Assembly: GCF_003344625.1 (NCBI RefSeq)
Contig: NZ_QPKJ02000001.1
Location: 310,001 to 374,000 of the forward strand
Origin: Solirubrobacter deserti
GTDB taxonomy: Bacteria > Actinomycetota > Thermoleophilia > Solirubrobacterales > Solirubrobacteraceae
Length of the DNA: 64,000 bases
Direction: 5' to 3'
Position 1 is the stretch's first letter; each line of letters starts with the position of its first letter. The translations under genes were made by a program, and so were the position numbers. Below are positions 1 to 9,719 of the stretch, piece after piece. The notes under the pieces are model-generated. The model saw only the letters and a program-made list of their open reading frames with translations, was not told the DNA's origin and searched no databases.

Positions 1-36
1 GCGGACGACGACGGTACCCCACTCGCCGACGGATAG
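1..36 (+). CDS. Possible 3' end of an upstream gene
   Basis: Frame 1 is open from the window edge for eleven codons (ending Pro-Leu-Ala-Asp-Gly) and closes with TAG at 34-36, nine bases before the next start codon. Too little remains to name a product, and it could be chance open sequence. Confidence 0.25.
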   Translation, partial: ADDDGTPLADG

Positions 37-44
37 TCAGCGGT

Positions 45-1244
45 ATGCGGTACCTCCCCATTGCAGTGCTCCTCGCCGGCCTCGCGATTCCCGCGACGGC
101 TCAGGCCGACTCCATCTCCTTCATCAAGGGCAACGATGTCTGGCTCGCCGAGCCCGACGGCTCCAACGCCCGGCAGGTCACGCACTACGGGACCTACAAG
201 GCCGCCTCGCAGGGCGACGACGGGACGCTCGTCGCCATCAGCGGCAGTCACATGTACCGGATCGATCGCACCACGGGCGAGCAGTTGAACTCGATCAACA
301 TGCCGCTCGGCCCTGGCTGGTTCGGCCCCTGGGAACCGGCGGTGTCGCCCGACGGCACGAAGGTCGCGTACGAGATCCGCGACTTCAACGGGTATCCCGC
401 CGTCGCCTACTCGAACACCGACGGCAGCATCCAGAGCCGTCCGCTGCACACGGGCTGGACCTGGCCGGCGTGGATCGACAACGAGTGGCTGCTGCACTCG
501 GAGAAGCCGAACGCGCTCGCCAAGGACACGATCGTGCGCAAGGTCGGCTCGCCCAACAACGACGGCACCGTGTGGTTCACCCATCCGGGCCGCACGCCGC
601 TGGCCGACGTGGACATCAAGGGCAACCTGTTCGCCGGCATCACCGACGAGCAGTTGCTGACGGTGTTCCGCTTCACGGGCCAGCCCGGAACGGGCGCGGT
701 CGAGGGCTGCTTCCAGTACGAGCAGCCGAACGGCAAGTTCACCGGCCCGGCCTTCTCGCCCGACGCGCGCTCGCTCGTGTGGGGCGAGGGCGACGGCATC
801 TGGCGCGGTGAGATGCCCGATCTCAGCGGCGCCTGCGTGGCGCCGCCGAACGGCCGCCTGATCATCCCGGGCGCGTACAACCCCGACTGGAGCCCCGCGC
901 CCGTCGGCAGCGGCCCGGCGCCGCAGCCGCCCGCGCCGCAGCCGCCCGCGCCGCCCGCGCCCCCGGCTCCGGCCCCGAACGACGCCAAGCCGCTGACGAT
1001 CTCCACCCCCAAGCAGAGCCTGAAGACCGCGCTCAAGAAGGGCCTGACCGTCAAGCTCGCCAACGCGACGACCAAGACGAAGGTCACGGCGATCTACAAG
1101 AAGAAGACGGTCGCGTCCGGCACGGGGACGGGCACCGTCAAGCTGACGTTCACGCGCAAGGCCGCGCGTGACCTCAAGCGCAAGAAGCGCGTCACGCTCA
1201 CGCTGAAGGCGGGCGCGGTCACTCAGACGATCACCCTCAAGTGA
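45..1244 (+). CDS. Secreted TolB/WD40-like beta-propeller protein with Pro-rich linker
   Basis: Predicted exported protein of 399 residues. Residues 1-21 form a signal peptide ending in an Ala-Gln-Ala cleavage site. The body contains TolB/PD40-type propeller strands such as DVWLAEPDGSNARQVT (about 29-44) and VSPDGTKVAYE (about 100-110). A Pro/Ala linker covers about 285-312, followed by a Lys/Thr-rich beta module (about 313-399) ending VTLTLKAGAVTQTITLK. Its stop overlaps the GTG start of the next gene by four bases, so the two are probably co-translated. A similar basic module ends the neighbouring giant protein. No catalytic residues are recognisable; the role is probably binding or surface display. 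Confidence 0.7.
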   Translation: MRYLPIAVLLAGLAIPATAQADSISFIKGNDVWLAEPDGSNARQVTHYGTYKAASQGDDGTLVAISGSHMYRIDRTTGEQLNSINMPLGPGWFGPWEPAVSPDGTKVAYEIRDFNGYPAVAYSNTDGSIQSRPLHTGWTWPAWIDNEWLLHSEKPNALAKDTIVRKVGSPNNDGTVWFTHPGRTPLADVDIKGNLFAGITDEQLLTVFRFTGQPGTGAVEGCFQYEQPNGKFTGPAFSPDARSLVWGEGDGIWRGEMPDLSGACVAPPNGRLIIPGAYNPDWSPAPVGSGPAPQPPAPQPPAPPAPPAPAPNDAKPLTISTPKQSLKTALKKGLTVKLANATTKTKVTAIYKKKTVASGTGTGTVKLTFTRKAARDLKRKKRVTLTLKAGAVTQTITLK

Positions 1245-4200
1245 CCCGCGCGCTGCTGCTGGCGCTGACGGTGCTGGCGCTGTTCGCGCCGGCAGCAGCG
1301 GCCGACACCATCGTCGTCAACTGGGGCCTCGACGACCCCGACCACACCGACGGCACGGGCGTCTGCGAGACCGACGAGGGCAACGGCTTCTGCACGCTGC
1401 GGGCCGCGATCCAGACCGCGAACCGGACGGCGGGCAAGGACACGATCGCGTTCGATCTGGACCGGATCGCGGCGCGCATCAAGCCGCAGACCGCGCTTCC
1501 GCCCATCACGGAGGCCGTGCTGATCGACGGCTGGTCGGTGCCCGGGGCCAACCCGGAGTCCGGCACGCCGATCGTCGAGATCGACGGCTCGGACGTGCCG
1601 ATCACCGACCCGGGCAGCCACAGCGGCTCGATCCGGGTCGTCACCCCGTACGGGCTCGACGTCCGCGCGGCCAACTCGGAGATCCGCGGGCTCGCGATCC
1701 ACGGCTTCCCGACGGTCCAGCTGGGCCTCGCGAACGCGGACTCCACAATCGTGCAGGGCAACTACTTCGGGCTGGACTCGCTCGGCCGGGACACGGGCGC
1801 GATGGCGATCGTCGGCGTCTACGTCTACAACACGATCCAGGCCACGATCGGCGGCGCGACGGCCAAGACGCGCAACACCATCAGCGGCAACTGGACCGGG
1901 GTGCTGGTCACGGGCGGGCGCTCGGTCGCGAACCTCGTGCACGGCAACTTCCTGGGCTCCGACCCCTCAGGGCTGCGGGTGATCGGCAACGAGGCCAACG
2001 GCGTGCTCGTCACGTCCAACTTCGCCGTCGGCGCGGCCGTGAACACGCTCGTCGCGGGCAACCTGATCGTCGGCTCCGACAACGGCGTGCGCGTGATCAG
2101 CGCCACCGGGACGTCGGTGTTCAACAACTGGGTCGGCCTCACCGCCACCGGCCTCGGAACCGACGCGATGGGCGAGCGCGCCGGCAACAACGTCGGCATC
2201 GACGTCCACGGCGCCTACGACACGCTCGTCGGCGGCGGCGACGAGGCCTGGGGCAACATCGTGGCCGGCAGCCGTGACGCCGGCGTCGCGGTCCGCTACG
2301 ACTCCACCGACACGCGCGTGGAGGGCAACATCGTCGGCACCGACCCGACGGGCGGCGCCGGCGTCGACTACATGGGTCAGCCGCTGCGCAAGGCGAAGGC
2401 CGGCATCGCGGTCATCCCCGGCGGCAACGGCGAGCTGCCGAAGCGCACCGTCGTCGGCGGCGAGAAGCCCACGATGGGCAACCTCAGCTCCAACGCCGAG
2501 ATCGGCGTGGCCGTGCTCGGGCCGGTGGAGGACGTCACGCTCCAGCGCAACCTCGTGGGCACCGACCTGCCCGGCTTCAAGGCGGTCCCGAACGACATCG
2601 GCGTCGCCGTGGGAGAGGAGGACGACAACGAGTACGGGGACTCCCCGATCAACGTCCGCGTCGGCACGCCGGGGCACGGCAACGTGATCTCGGGCAACCA
2701 GCGCGCCGGCGTGATGCTGCGCCAGCGCAGCCACGAGATCCGCGTGCAGGGCAACAAGGTCGGGCCCGGCTACGACAACCGGCCGATCGGCAACGAGGAG
2801 GCCGGGATCCTGGTCGGCGGCACCGGCAACGTGGTCGAGGAGAACGTGGTCGCCGGCAACGGCGCCGGCATCGGCGCGGTCGAGAACGCGAGCGAAGCCG
2901 TGATCCGGGCCAACCAGGTCAAGGACAACCAGGACGTCGGCATCGCCGTCAAGAGCGTCGACGCGCAGGAGTTCCCGAGCCGGAACACGGTCGAGCACAA
3001 CTTCGTGACCGGCAACGGCGGGCACGGGATCGACGTCGGCCAGAACGTCACGGAGACCGTCATCCGCGCCAACGCGGTCGGCCGCAACGACGGCTCCGGC
3101 GTGTACGTCTACGACGCGGACGACACCATCGTCGACGACAACGACGTCGACGAGAACGCCGACGACGGCGTCGAGCTGCTGGCGGCCGAGCGCGTGCAGC
3201 TCACGCGCAACGCGATCGACGGCAACCAGGGCCACGGCGTGCACGTGGCCACCGACACCAAGGAGGTCGTGGTCGGCTGGGGGCTCGAAGAACAGCCGCT
3301 CGGCGGCTGCGTCGAGCGCTGCAATGTGATCGCGCGCAACGGCGGCGCGGGCGTGGCCGTACCCGGCGACGAGGAGCCCGTGACCGTGCGCGGCAACCAG
3401 TTCGTCGAGAACGACGGCATGGCGGTCGACATCGGGCGCAGCGGGCCGGACGCGCTCGACGCCAAGGACAACGACAAGGTGCTCAACACGGCCGCCGGCG
3501 TGCACGGCACCCGTGACCCGCAGACCGACGAGGTCGCGATCACCGGGCAGCTGCCGATCGGCTTCGACGACGACATGGTCGTCGACCTCTACGGCCTCAC
3601 CGCCGAGCAGGCGACGGGCTCCGAACGGGCGCGCTCGGGCACGTTCATCGGCAGCGCGTTCCCGGACGAGCGCGGCAACTTCGTGCTGCGCACGCAGGAG
3701 CCCTACGCCACTTACATGGCGGTCGTGATCGACGACTTCGGGCGCACGTCCGAGAGCTCGCTCCAGTGCTCGGCCTACGAGGGCAACGCCGACGTGGACG
3801 AGGACGGCCTCTGCAACGACTGGGAGATGGAGGGCGTCGACTACGACGCCGACGGCAACGCCGACCTGATGCTCGGCATGGGCGACCCGACCCAGCCGGA
3901 CGTGTTCGTCGAGGTCGACTACACCGAGGGCGACTTCTGGGGCCTGGGCGGCGACGCCGCCCCGTCCTACCTCGCGCTGAGCATGGTCGAGGAGGCGTTC
4001 GCGGACGCGCCCAAGCCGATCCGGCTGCACCTCGAGCGCGACGAGGAGCTCGACGAGTTCGACGCGCCGCTGGAGGTGATGCAGCGCGGCCCGGAGCGGC
4101 ACGACGACCTGCGCGACCTGCGCTACGGCAACGAGACCGAAGGCTGCGACGGGAGCTTCGGCTCCGAGGAGGACCGCGAGGCGCGCTACTGCTTCGCGCG

Positions 4201-7200
4201 CCTCGGCGCCCGTGGCCTCGTCTACCGGTACGCCGTCTTCACCGACGATCTCGCCGGCTGGGAGGACGGCGCCGCCGCCGCGGGTGACGCGCTGGCGATC
4301 GGCGTCAGCGACTGGGGCGACCCGCACATGCAGGCCATGGCGGGCGGCGAGAGCGTGTGCGTGAACCCCAAGCTCTGCCGGGCGCGCGTCCACGCGGCCG
4401 TGCTCATGCGCGAGCTCGGGCACACGCTCGGCCTCGACGAACGCGGGCGCGAGTTCGCGCCCAACTACCTGAGCGTGATGAACCCGTCGCTCACGTATTC
4501 GAACTTCTCCTGGCCCCGTCCGCTGGACTTCTCGCGGCGTGTGCTGCCGACGCTCGACGAGGCGTCGCTCAACGAGCCCGAGGGCCTGCGCGCGGCCGGC
4601 GACCCCGTGTGGACGGAGACCGTCCGGATGGCCTACGACCCCGAGTGGGACGTGTGCCGGCCGAAGACCGAGTCCGTGCTGCACCCGGTCGACTGGAACA
4701 GCGACGGCGACACGGCCGACGTCGGCGTCGCGGCGTCCATCAACGACCCCGACGGGACACCGGACACCACGCTGCAGGAGTGCGAGAAGCCCGAGAACAA
4801 GCTCGACCAGATCGAGGGCTACGACGACTGGTCGAACCTGCGGCTGGACCCGCGCACGGTGCCCTCGCGCTACGACGAGGCGCAGCGCCGCGCGGCCGCG
4901 CCCGAGGTCGACCACAAGCAACTGCTGGCGGTGACCGACAGCGACGACGACGGGACGCCGAACAGCACCGACAACTGCACGCAGCGGGCCAACCCGGGCC
5001 AGGAGGACGCCGACGCGGACGGCATCGGCGACGCGTGCCTGGACCTGATCACCGAGCGCGACGTCTCGCTGGAGCTCACGTCCGACGACCCGGACCCGGT
5101 GATCGGGCGGGCGCTGACGCTGACGGCGACGCTGCGCAACGAGTTCCCGCTGCCGGCGACGGGCCTGACGGCGCGCGTGCCGGTGCCGGAGGGCTGGACG
5201 CTCGAGCACGCCGAGGCGACCGCCGGCGAGTACGCCAACGGCGAGTGGCGCGTGCCGTCGCTGGCCAAGCGCTCGGACGCGACGCTCACGCTGCGCGTCG
5301 TGCCCGCCCAGGAGGTCGAGCGGTCGCTCGTGGCCGAGCTGATGGCCGCCGACCAGCCGGATCCGGACTCCAAGGCCGGCCACCCGGGTGAGTTCGAGGA
5401 CGACCGCGTCGTGCTCGACTTCGACCCGCGGCCGACCGAGATCGTCGTCGGCGTCGCCGACGCGCGCGTGCAGGAGGGCAACCGGGCCGCGGTGAACGCG
5501 CAGGTCAAGCTCTCGCTGCCGCGGACGTGGAAGCGGCCGGTGACGGTGGGCTACACGACCGTCGCCGGCACCGCGACGGAGGACGACTTCACCGCGGCGC
5601 AGGCCACGGTCACGATCGCGCCCGGCAAGCAGTCGGCGGTGATCGAGGTCCCGGTGCGCGGCGACCGGCTGGTCGAGGAGACCGAGCGCTTCACGCTCGC
5701 GCTCACCGTCCAGGGCGGAGCGCTCGCGCGCGACACCGCGACAGTCACGATCGTCGACAACGACGCGCCGGCCAGGCCGGGGCAGCTCGACTTCCTCGGC
5801 TGCGTGTCCGAGGACCGCGGCCCGCTCAGCGAGTGCCAGAACACGGCGGCAGGGCTGGGTGAGGCGGGCACCGTGCTCGCGCCCGACGACCGCTTCATGT
5901 ACCTGGTCGGCCACGACCGGATCTCGGTCGTCGAGCACGGGAACCCGCCCGTGGTCCACCAGTGCTACTCGCTGCTGGACAACATCAAGGGCTGCGACTC
6001 GACCATCTCGCGCGTCGTCATCCTGGACGCGACGTTCAGCCCCGACGGCCGCTTCCTGTACATCGTCACCCGCTACGGCGGGACGGGACTGGCGCCCGGC
6101 ATCCGCGTGTTCGCCCGCGATCCGCAGACCGGCAAGCTGAGCAAGGCCGCGTGTTACAACGGCATCGCGGGCTGCCCGATCCTGCCCGGCATCACAGAGC
6201 TCGACCGGGTCAAGGGCGGCCGCACCGAGTTGCGCGCCGACGACTCGCAGCTGATCGTGATCGGCGACCAGCCCGACGGCGATCCGGGGCGGATGCTGAC
6301 GTTCCAGCGCGCCGCGGACGGCACGCTGTCCGAGAGCCGCTGCTACGACGAGGGCGAGTTCGCCGAGGCGCCGTGCGTGCCGCTGGACGCGAGCTGGGGC
6401 AACGACGCGGAGGTCGCGCCCGGAGGACCGGGCTGGCTGGTGCGGACTGACGCGGGGCTGCTCGCGCTCGAGCGCGACGCGCACGGCGCGCTGTCGCCGG
6501 CGCCGTGCGAGGCGTGCGCGTCCTTCAGCGGCTCGGGTGACGTCGAGGTGACGCCGGAGGCGATCTACGTCGCGTCCGAGCACACCCTCACCACGCTCAC
6601 GCCGGACCTGCACGTGGCCAGCTGCGTGCAGGACGCCGGGCTGGACGAGAGCCGCTGCCCGGTGCGGGTGGAGGCGCTCGCCGGTCTGCGCGGCCTACGG
6701 GTCTCGCCCGACGGCAAGGACCTCTACGCGGGCGCGCGCGGCGGTGGGGTGCTCGTGCTCCACCGCGACGCGGCCGGCGCGATCGTCGGCGGCTCGTGCG
6801 CCGTCGCGGAGACCGCGACCAGCCGCTGCGGCGACGGGTTCGCAGGCGGCGGCTTCGCGTTCCGCGAGCACGAGGTCTGGACCGCCCGCGACGGGGTGCT
6901 GGCGCGCTTCGTGCGCTTCGCCGAGCGCGGCTCGGGCAACCGGCCGCCCGTGTGCCAGGGCGGGACGCTGTACACCAAGCCAGGTGTGCCCGTCGACGTC
7001 GCGTTGCGCTGCTCGGACGTCGACGGAGACCCCGTGCGGCTCGAGGTCTACACCGAGCTCAAGCTCGGGACCTTGAAGCTCGGGGACGAAGGGCTGGGCC
7101 GCTATACGCCGGGCATGACCCGCGGGCCCGAGCCGATCCGCTTCCGGGCCAACGACGGCCGCGAGTGGTCGCCGATGGCTGAGCTCACCGTCTACGTCGA

Positions 7201-7909
7201 CGATCTCGCGCCGGTGTGCGAGTCCGGGCGCCAGGGCTTCCGGGCGCCGATCGAGACCCAGGTGGTCGTGCGGTGCACGGACCCCGAGGGCGGGCCGGTG
7301 AAGGTCGAGCTCGTCGACGCGCCGCACGTCGGGACGCTGTCGCCCGAGTTCGTGCTGCGCTACGAGACGCGCGCTTCGGCCGAGACGGCGTTCACGTTCC
7401 GCGCCACGGACGAGGGCGGCAACGTGTCGGCGCTCGCCCGCATGGAGCTCGTGCTCACCTACCATGCGCCGCAGGTCCCGCCGGAGCTCGGAGGTGGCCC
7501 GGCACCCCAGCCGACGCCGGGCCCCGGCGCCGGCCCCGGCCCCGGCCAGTCCCGCGGGCCCGGCAGCTCGTGCCGGTCCAACTGCCGGCCGGACGAGTCC
7601 GGCTACGTCCCGGTGACCATCACCTGCCCGCGCGACGAGGGCAACCAGTGCGTCGGCGACGTGCAGATCTGCGACCCGAAGGGCTGCCGCAGGATCGGCA
7701 AGACCTCGGCCGTGCTCGGCAAGAGCACGTTCAAGGTCATGCCGGGGGCGTCCAAGACGGTCAAGGTCAAGCTCAACAAGAGCCTGCGCTCCAAGCTCAA
7801 CAAGAAGCGCAAGCTCAAGGTGCAGCTGGTGGTGACGCTCAGGCGGACGGGGGCGCCACCGCTGGTGACGACCACGCGGGTGACGCTGAAGGCGCCTAAG
7901 CGACGATGA
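1241..7909 (+). CDS. Giant secreted mosaic protein: beta-helix, protease-like, Calx-beta and propeller modules
   Basis: 2222 residues, GTG start in a GTGA overlap with the upstream gene, signal peptide about 1-21. A CSLREA-like segment (FCTLRAAIQTAN, about 50-61) leads into a long right-handed parallel beta-helix (to about 760) built from GN-rich turns. Residues 870-1130 resemble a metzincin protease with an intact Met-turn (YLSVMNP), but the zinc motif reads RELGH (1057-1061), so the first ligand His is Arg. Then follow a thrombospondin-3-like Asp-rich segment (about 1231-1267), a DUF11-like domain, a Calx-beta domain (about 1401-1510), a lactonase-like propeller, two Ig/cadherin-like modules, a Pro/Gly linker and a basic C-terminal module. 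Probably a surface or matrix protein. Confidence 0.75.
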   Translation: MTRALLLALTVLALFAPAAAADTIVVNWGLDDPDHTDGTGVCETDEGNGFCTLRAAIQTANRTAGKDTIAFDLDRIAARIKPQTALPPITEAVLIDGWSVPGANPESGTPIVEIDGSDVPITDPGSHSGSIRVVTPYGLDVRAANSEIRGLAIHGFPTVQLGLANADSTIVQGNYFGLDSLGRDTGAMAIVGVYVYNTIQATIGGATAKTRNTISGNWTGVLVTGGRSVANLVHGNFLGSDPSGLRVIGNEANGVLVTSNFAVGAAVNTLVAGNLIVGSDNGVRVISATGTSVFNNWVGLTATGLGTDAMGERAGNNVGIDVHGAYDTLVGGGDEAWGNIVAGSRDAGVAVRYDSTDTRVEGNIVGTDPTGGAGVDYMGQPLRKAKAGIAVIPGGNGELPKRTVVGGEKPTMGNLSSNAEIGVAVLGPVEDVTLQRNLVGTDLPGFKAVPNDIGVAVGEEDDNEYGDSPINVRVGTPGHGNVISGNQRAGVMLRQRSHEIRVQGNKVGPGYDNRPIGNEEAGILVGGTGNVVEENVVAGNGAGIGAVENASEAVIRANQVKDNQDVGIAVKSVDAQEFPSRNTVEHNFVTGNGGHGIDVGQNVTETVIRANAVGRNDGSGVYVYDADDTIVDDNDVDENADDGVELLAAERVQLTRNAIDGNQGHGVHVATDTKEVVVGWGLEEQPLGGCVERCNVIARNGGAGVAVPGDEEPVTVRGNQFVENDGMAVDIGRSGPDALDAKDNDKVLNTAAGVHGTRDPQTDEVAITGQLPIGFDDDMVVDLYGLTAEQATGSERARSGTFIGSAFPDERGNFVLRTQEPYATYMAVVIDDFGRTSESSLQCSAYEGNADVDEDGLCNDWEMEGVDYDADGNADLMLGMGDPTQPDVFVEVDYTEGDFWGLGGDAAPSYLALSMVEEAFADAPKPIRLHLERDEELDEFDAPLEVMQRGPERHDDLRDLRYGNETEGCDGSFGSEEDREARYCFARLGARGLVYRYAVFTDDLAGWEDGAAAAGDALAIGVSDWGDPHMQAMAGGESVCVNPKLCRARVHAAVLMRELGHTLGLDERGREFAPNYLSVMNPSLTYSNFSWPRPLDFSRRVLPTLDEASLNEPEGLRAAGDPVWTETVRMAYDPEWDVCRPKTESVLHPVDWNSDGDTADVGVAASINDPDGTPDTTLQECEKPENKLDQIEGYDDWSNLRLDPRTVPSRYDEAQRRAAAPEVDHKQLLAVTDSDDDGTPNSTDNCTQRANPGQEDADADGIGDACLDLITERDVSLELTSDDPDPVIGRALTLTATLRNEFPLPATGLTARVPVPEGWTLEHAEATAGEYANGEWRVPSLAKRSDATLTLRVVPAQEVERSLVAELMAADQPDPDSKAGHPGEFEDDRVVLDFDPRPTEIVVGVADARVQEGNRAAVNAQVKLSLPRTWKRPVTVGYTTVAGTATEDDFTAAQATVTIAPGKQSAVIEVPVRGDRLVEETERFTLALTVQGGALARDTATVTIVDNDAPARPGQLDFLGCVSEDRGPLSECQNTAAGLGEAGTVLAPDDRFMYLVGHDRISVVEHGNPPVVHQCYSLLDNIKGCDSTISRVVILDATFSPDGRFLYIVTRYGGTGLAPGIRVFARDPQTGKLSKAACYNGIAGCPILPGITELDRVKGGRTELRADDSQLIVIGDQPDGDPGRMLTFQRAADGTLSESRCYDEGEFAEAPCVPLDASWGNDAEVAPGGPGWLVRTDAGLLALERDAHGALSPAPCEACASFSGSGDVEVTPEAIYVASEHTLTTLTPDLHVASCVQDAGLDESRCPVRVEALAGLRGLRVSPDGKDLYAGARGGGVLVLHRDAAGAIVGGSCAVAETATSRCGDGFAGGGFAFREHEVWTARDGVLARFVRFAERGSGNRPPVCQGGTLYTKPGVPVDVALRCSDVDGDPVRLEVYTELKLGTLKLGDEGLGRYTPGMTRGPEPIRFRANDGREWSPMAELTVYVDDLAPVCESGRQGFRAPIETQVVVRCTDPEGGPVKVELVDAPHVGTLSPEFVLRYETRASAETAFTFRATDEGGNVSALARMELVLTYHAPQVPPELGGGPAPQPTPGPGAGPGPGQSRGPGSSCRSNCRPDESGYVPVTITCPRDEGNQCVGDVQICDPKGCRRIGKTSAVLGKSTFKVMPGASKTVKVKLNKSLRSKLNKKRKLKVQLVVTLRRTGAPPLVTTTRVTLKAPKRR

Positions 7910-8543
7910 ACCGCGTCTTGGCGACGGCGCTGAGCACCTGCTTCATGCTCAGCGCCTCGTCGAAGGCGGCGGGAGCGGGCGGCGCCCCGTTGATGTCGCG
8001 GATCCAGGCGGCGTGGCGCGCCTCCACGGCGTGGATGGCGAGCGCCGCGGTGAGCACCGCGTTCGAGCGGATCGCGGCCGCCTGACCCTTGTAGGCGGCC
8101 ACGCCCGTGTCCTCGAGCAGCTGCGCGGTGGCCGCGAAGTCCTGCGCGTTCTCGGTCGTGCCGCGGAAGTTGAACTTCGGCTTCTTGACCGCCGCCGAGC
8201 CGAGCGCCTCACGCAGGCCGGCCACGTGGCTGCGCTCGTGCTGGCCGACCACCTGGGCGAAGCCGAGCAGCTCGCCGGACAGCCCGGCGCGCGCCTCGGC
8301 CTGCGTGTAGAACTCGGCCTCCAGGTACTCCAGCGTCAGCGCGTAGTTGAGGATCGCCACGTCGCCCTTGGACTGCGCGAAGGCGTTCGGGGAGAGCAGG
8401 CCGAGCAGCGTCGCGCCGCCGAACAGGCCTCCGCCGAAGGCGACGGCCCTGCGGAACGCGGACGACCGCGTCATCGCCTCGTCCTGCGTCTCGCGGATCG
8501 CGCCGTCGACGTCGACGGCTTCCAGATCGAGCATCCGTTCCAT
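7896..8543 (-). CDS. Ferritin-like domain protein, exported (copy 1)
   Basis: 215 residues. After a cytoplasmic stretch with an Arg pair (FRRAVAFGG), a hydrophobic segment (about 35-55) suggests export or anchoring. The rest is an all-helical ferritin-like domain (Ferritin_2 type) with acidic and His metal-ligand patterns: EYLEAEFY, QHERSH, LLEDTG and VEARHAAWIR. The partner upstream on this strand (8550-9191) is a clear paralog six bases away, so the two form an operon, perhaps a hetero-oligomer. Its 3' end overlaps the convergent giant gene by 14 bases. Iron or manganese binding is inferred from the fold; the substrate is unknown. Confidence 0.8.
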   Translation of the reverse strand: MERMLDLEAVDVDGAIRETQDEAMTRSSAFRRAVAFGGGLFGGATLLGLLSPNAFAQSKGDVAILNYALTLEYLEAEFYTQAEARAGLSGELLGFAQVVGQHERSHVAGLREALGSAAVKKPKFNFRGTTENAQDFAATAQLLEDTGVAAYKGQAAAIRSNAVLTAALAIHAVEARHAAWIRDINGAPPAPAAFDEALSMKQVLSAVAKTRFIVA

Positions 8544-8549
8544 CTCCTT

Positions 8550-9191
8550 CTAGGCCTTGACGAACCCGGTCGCGGCGACCTGCGCCTCGACCTCGTTGCG
8601 CCCGAGCTGGCGGTTGAGGTCGGTGGGCGCGGGCGACACGCCCATGATGTGCCGGATCCACGCGGCGTGGCGCGCCTCCACGGACACGATCGTGGCCGCC
8701 GCGGCGAGCGTCTTCGGACGCAGCTTGTAGCCCTGGCCGTCGTAGGCCATCACGCCCAGGTCCTCGAGGACCATGGCGGTCGCCGCGAACTTCGTCGCGT
8801 CGGTCGTGGTGCCCTGGAAGTCGAACGTCGGCTTCGGGATCGCCGCGCTCCCGAGCGCCTTCGCCAGGAACTCGACGTGGGCGAGCTCGTGGTCGCGGAC
8901 GGTGCGCGCGAACTCCAGCAGCCGTCCGCTGAGCGCGCCTCCGGCCACGGCCTGCACGTAGAACTCCGACTCGAGGTACTCGAGCAGGAGCGCGAAGTTC
9001 AACACGCGCGCGTCGAGCGCCGCCGACGGCTTGCCTTCGGCGACCGCCGGCAACCCGCCGATCACCAGGCCGCCGGCCACGACGGCGCCGGCACCGCGCC
9101 GGAACAGCTGTGCGCGGGTGTGCCCGCGCGTCATCGCGCCGCGGAGGACCTCGTCCGGGTCCGCGACGTCAAGCGTCACATGATGGGGCAT
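8550..9191 (-). CDS. Ferritin-like domain protein, exported (copy 2)
   Basis: 213 residues, first gene of the tandem pair. An Arg-rich N-terminus (RAQLFRRGAG) before a hydrophobic segment looks Tat-like. The ferritin-like core repeats the paralog's pattern: EYLESEFY, DHELAH, VLEDLG and VEARHAAWIR, with the same GTT segment before the third helix. It ends six bases before the ATG of the downstream copy, which supports tandem duplication and co-transcription. Exported di-metal ferritin-like proteins of this type are common in Actinomycetota, but their chemistry is largely unassigned. Confidence 0.8.
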   Translation of the reverse strand: MPHHVTLDVADPDEVLRGAMTRGHTRAQLFRRGAGAVVAGGLVIGGLPAVAEGKPSAALDARVLNFALLLEYLESEFYVQAVAGGALSGRLLEFARTVRDHELAHVEFLAKALGSAAIPKPTFDFQGTTTDATKFAATAMVLEDLGVMAYDGQGYKLRPKTLAAAATIVSVEARHAAWIRHIMGVSPAPTDLNRQLGRNEVEAQVAATGFVKA

Positions 9192-9254
9192 TCAGGAGCC
9201 CTCCGAGAAAGTGGTGTGGAGAAGTGGTCCGACCATGCCCTGCGGCTTGCGGCA

Positions 9255-9647
9255 TTACACGGATCGGCTGGAAACGGGCGGGATCGCGACATCGCGATGG
9301 CGACGGCGCAACTCGCTCGGCGTCACGCCGTGATGCAGGCGGAACGCCTTGATGAACGCGGACGCGTGGCCGTACCCGACCTGCTCGGCGACGGCCGTCA
9401 TCGGCGCGTCCGTGAGCAGGACGAGCTCGGCCGCACGGCCCATCCGCACCGCGAGGATGTGCTCGCGCACGGTGGTGGAGCCGACCGCGGCGAACACCCG
9501 CTGCAGCTGACGCTCGGAGGTCAGTGCGACGCGGGCGATGCCGGGCACCGTGAGCACGGCATCGAGGTTGGACTCGATGTGCTCGGTGGCGGCATGCCAG
9601 ATTGCCCGGTGGATCCCGGGCGTCGTTGAACGCTGGACGGTCGGCAT
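9255..9647 (-). CDS. Short AraC-family transcriptional regulator
   Basis: 130 residues, essentially only the C-terminal two-helix-turn-helix DNA-binding domain of the AraC family. The second motif is diagnostic: AVAEQVGYGHASAFIKAFR, followed by HGVTPSELRRRH. A normal N-terminal effector domain is missing, so it is either a minimal constitutive regulator or a remnant. It lies 63 bases upstream of the ferritin-like pair on the same strand and may regulate it; this is inference from position. Confidence 0.75.
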   Translation of the reverse strand: MPTVQRSTTPGIHRAIWHAATEHIESNLDAVLTVPGIARVALTSERQLQRVFAAVGSTTVREHILAVRMGRAAELVLLTDAPMTAVAEQVGYGHASAFIKAFRLHHGVTPSELRRRHRDVAIPPVSSRSV

Positions 9648-9719
9648 GAGGAAGACACGGGGCGGACGTGTCGCCCCTTGTAGACCCTGCTGCGCACCGA
9701 CCCTGGTGCGCGGATCAGC

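Noticed and set aside
1967..6613. A 1548-codon open frame on the minus strand opposite the giant gene
   Set aside because: Composition is Arg/Ala/Val/Asp-rich without domains, an artefact of GC-rich codon usage; the plus strand has a signal peptide and recognisable domains.
8013..9629. A 538-codon plus-strand frame across the ferritin and AraC genes
   Set aside because: It crosses three well-supported minus-strand genes and has no domain of its own.
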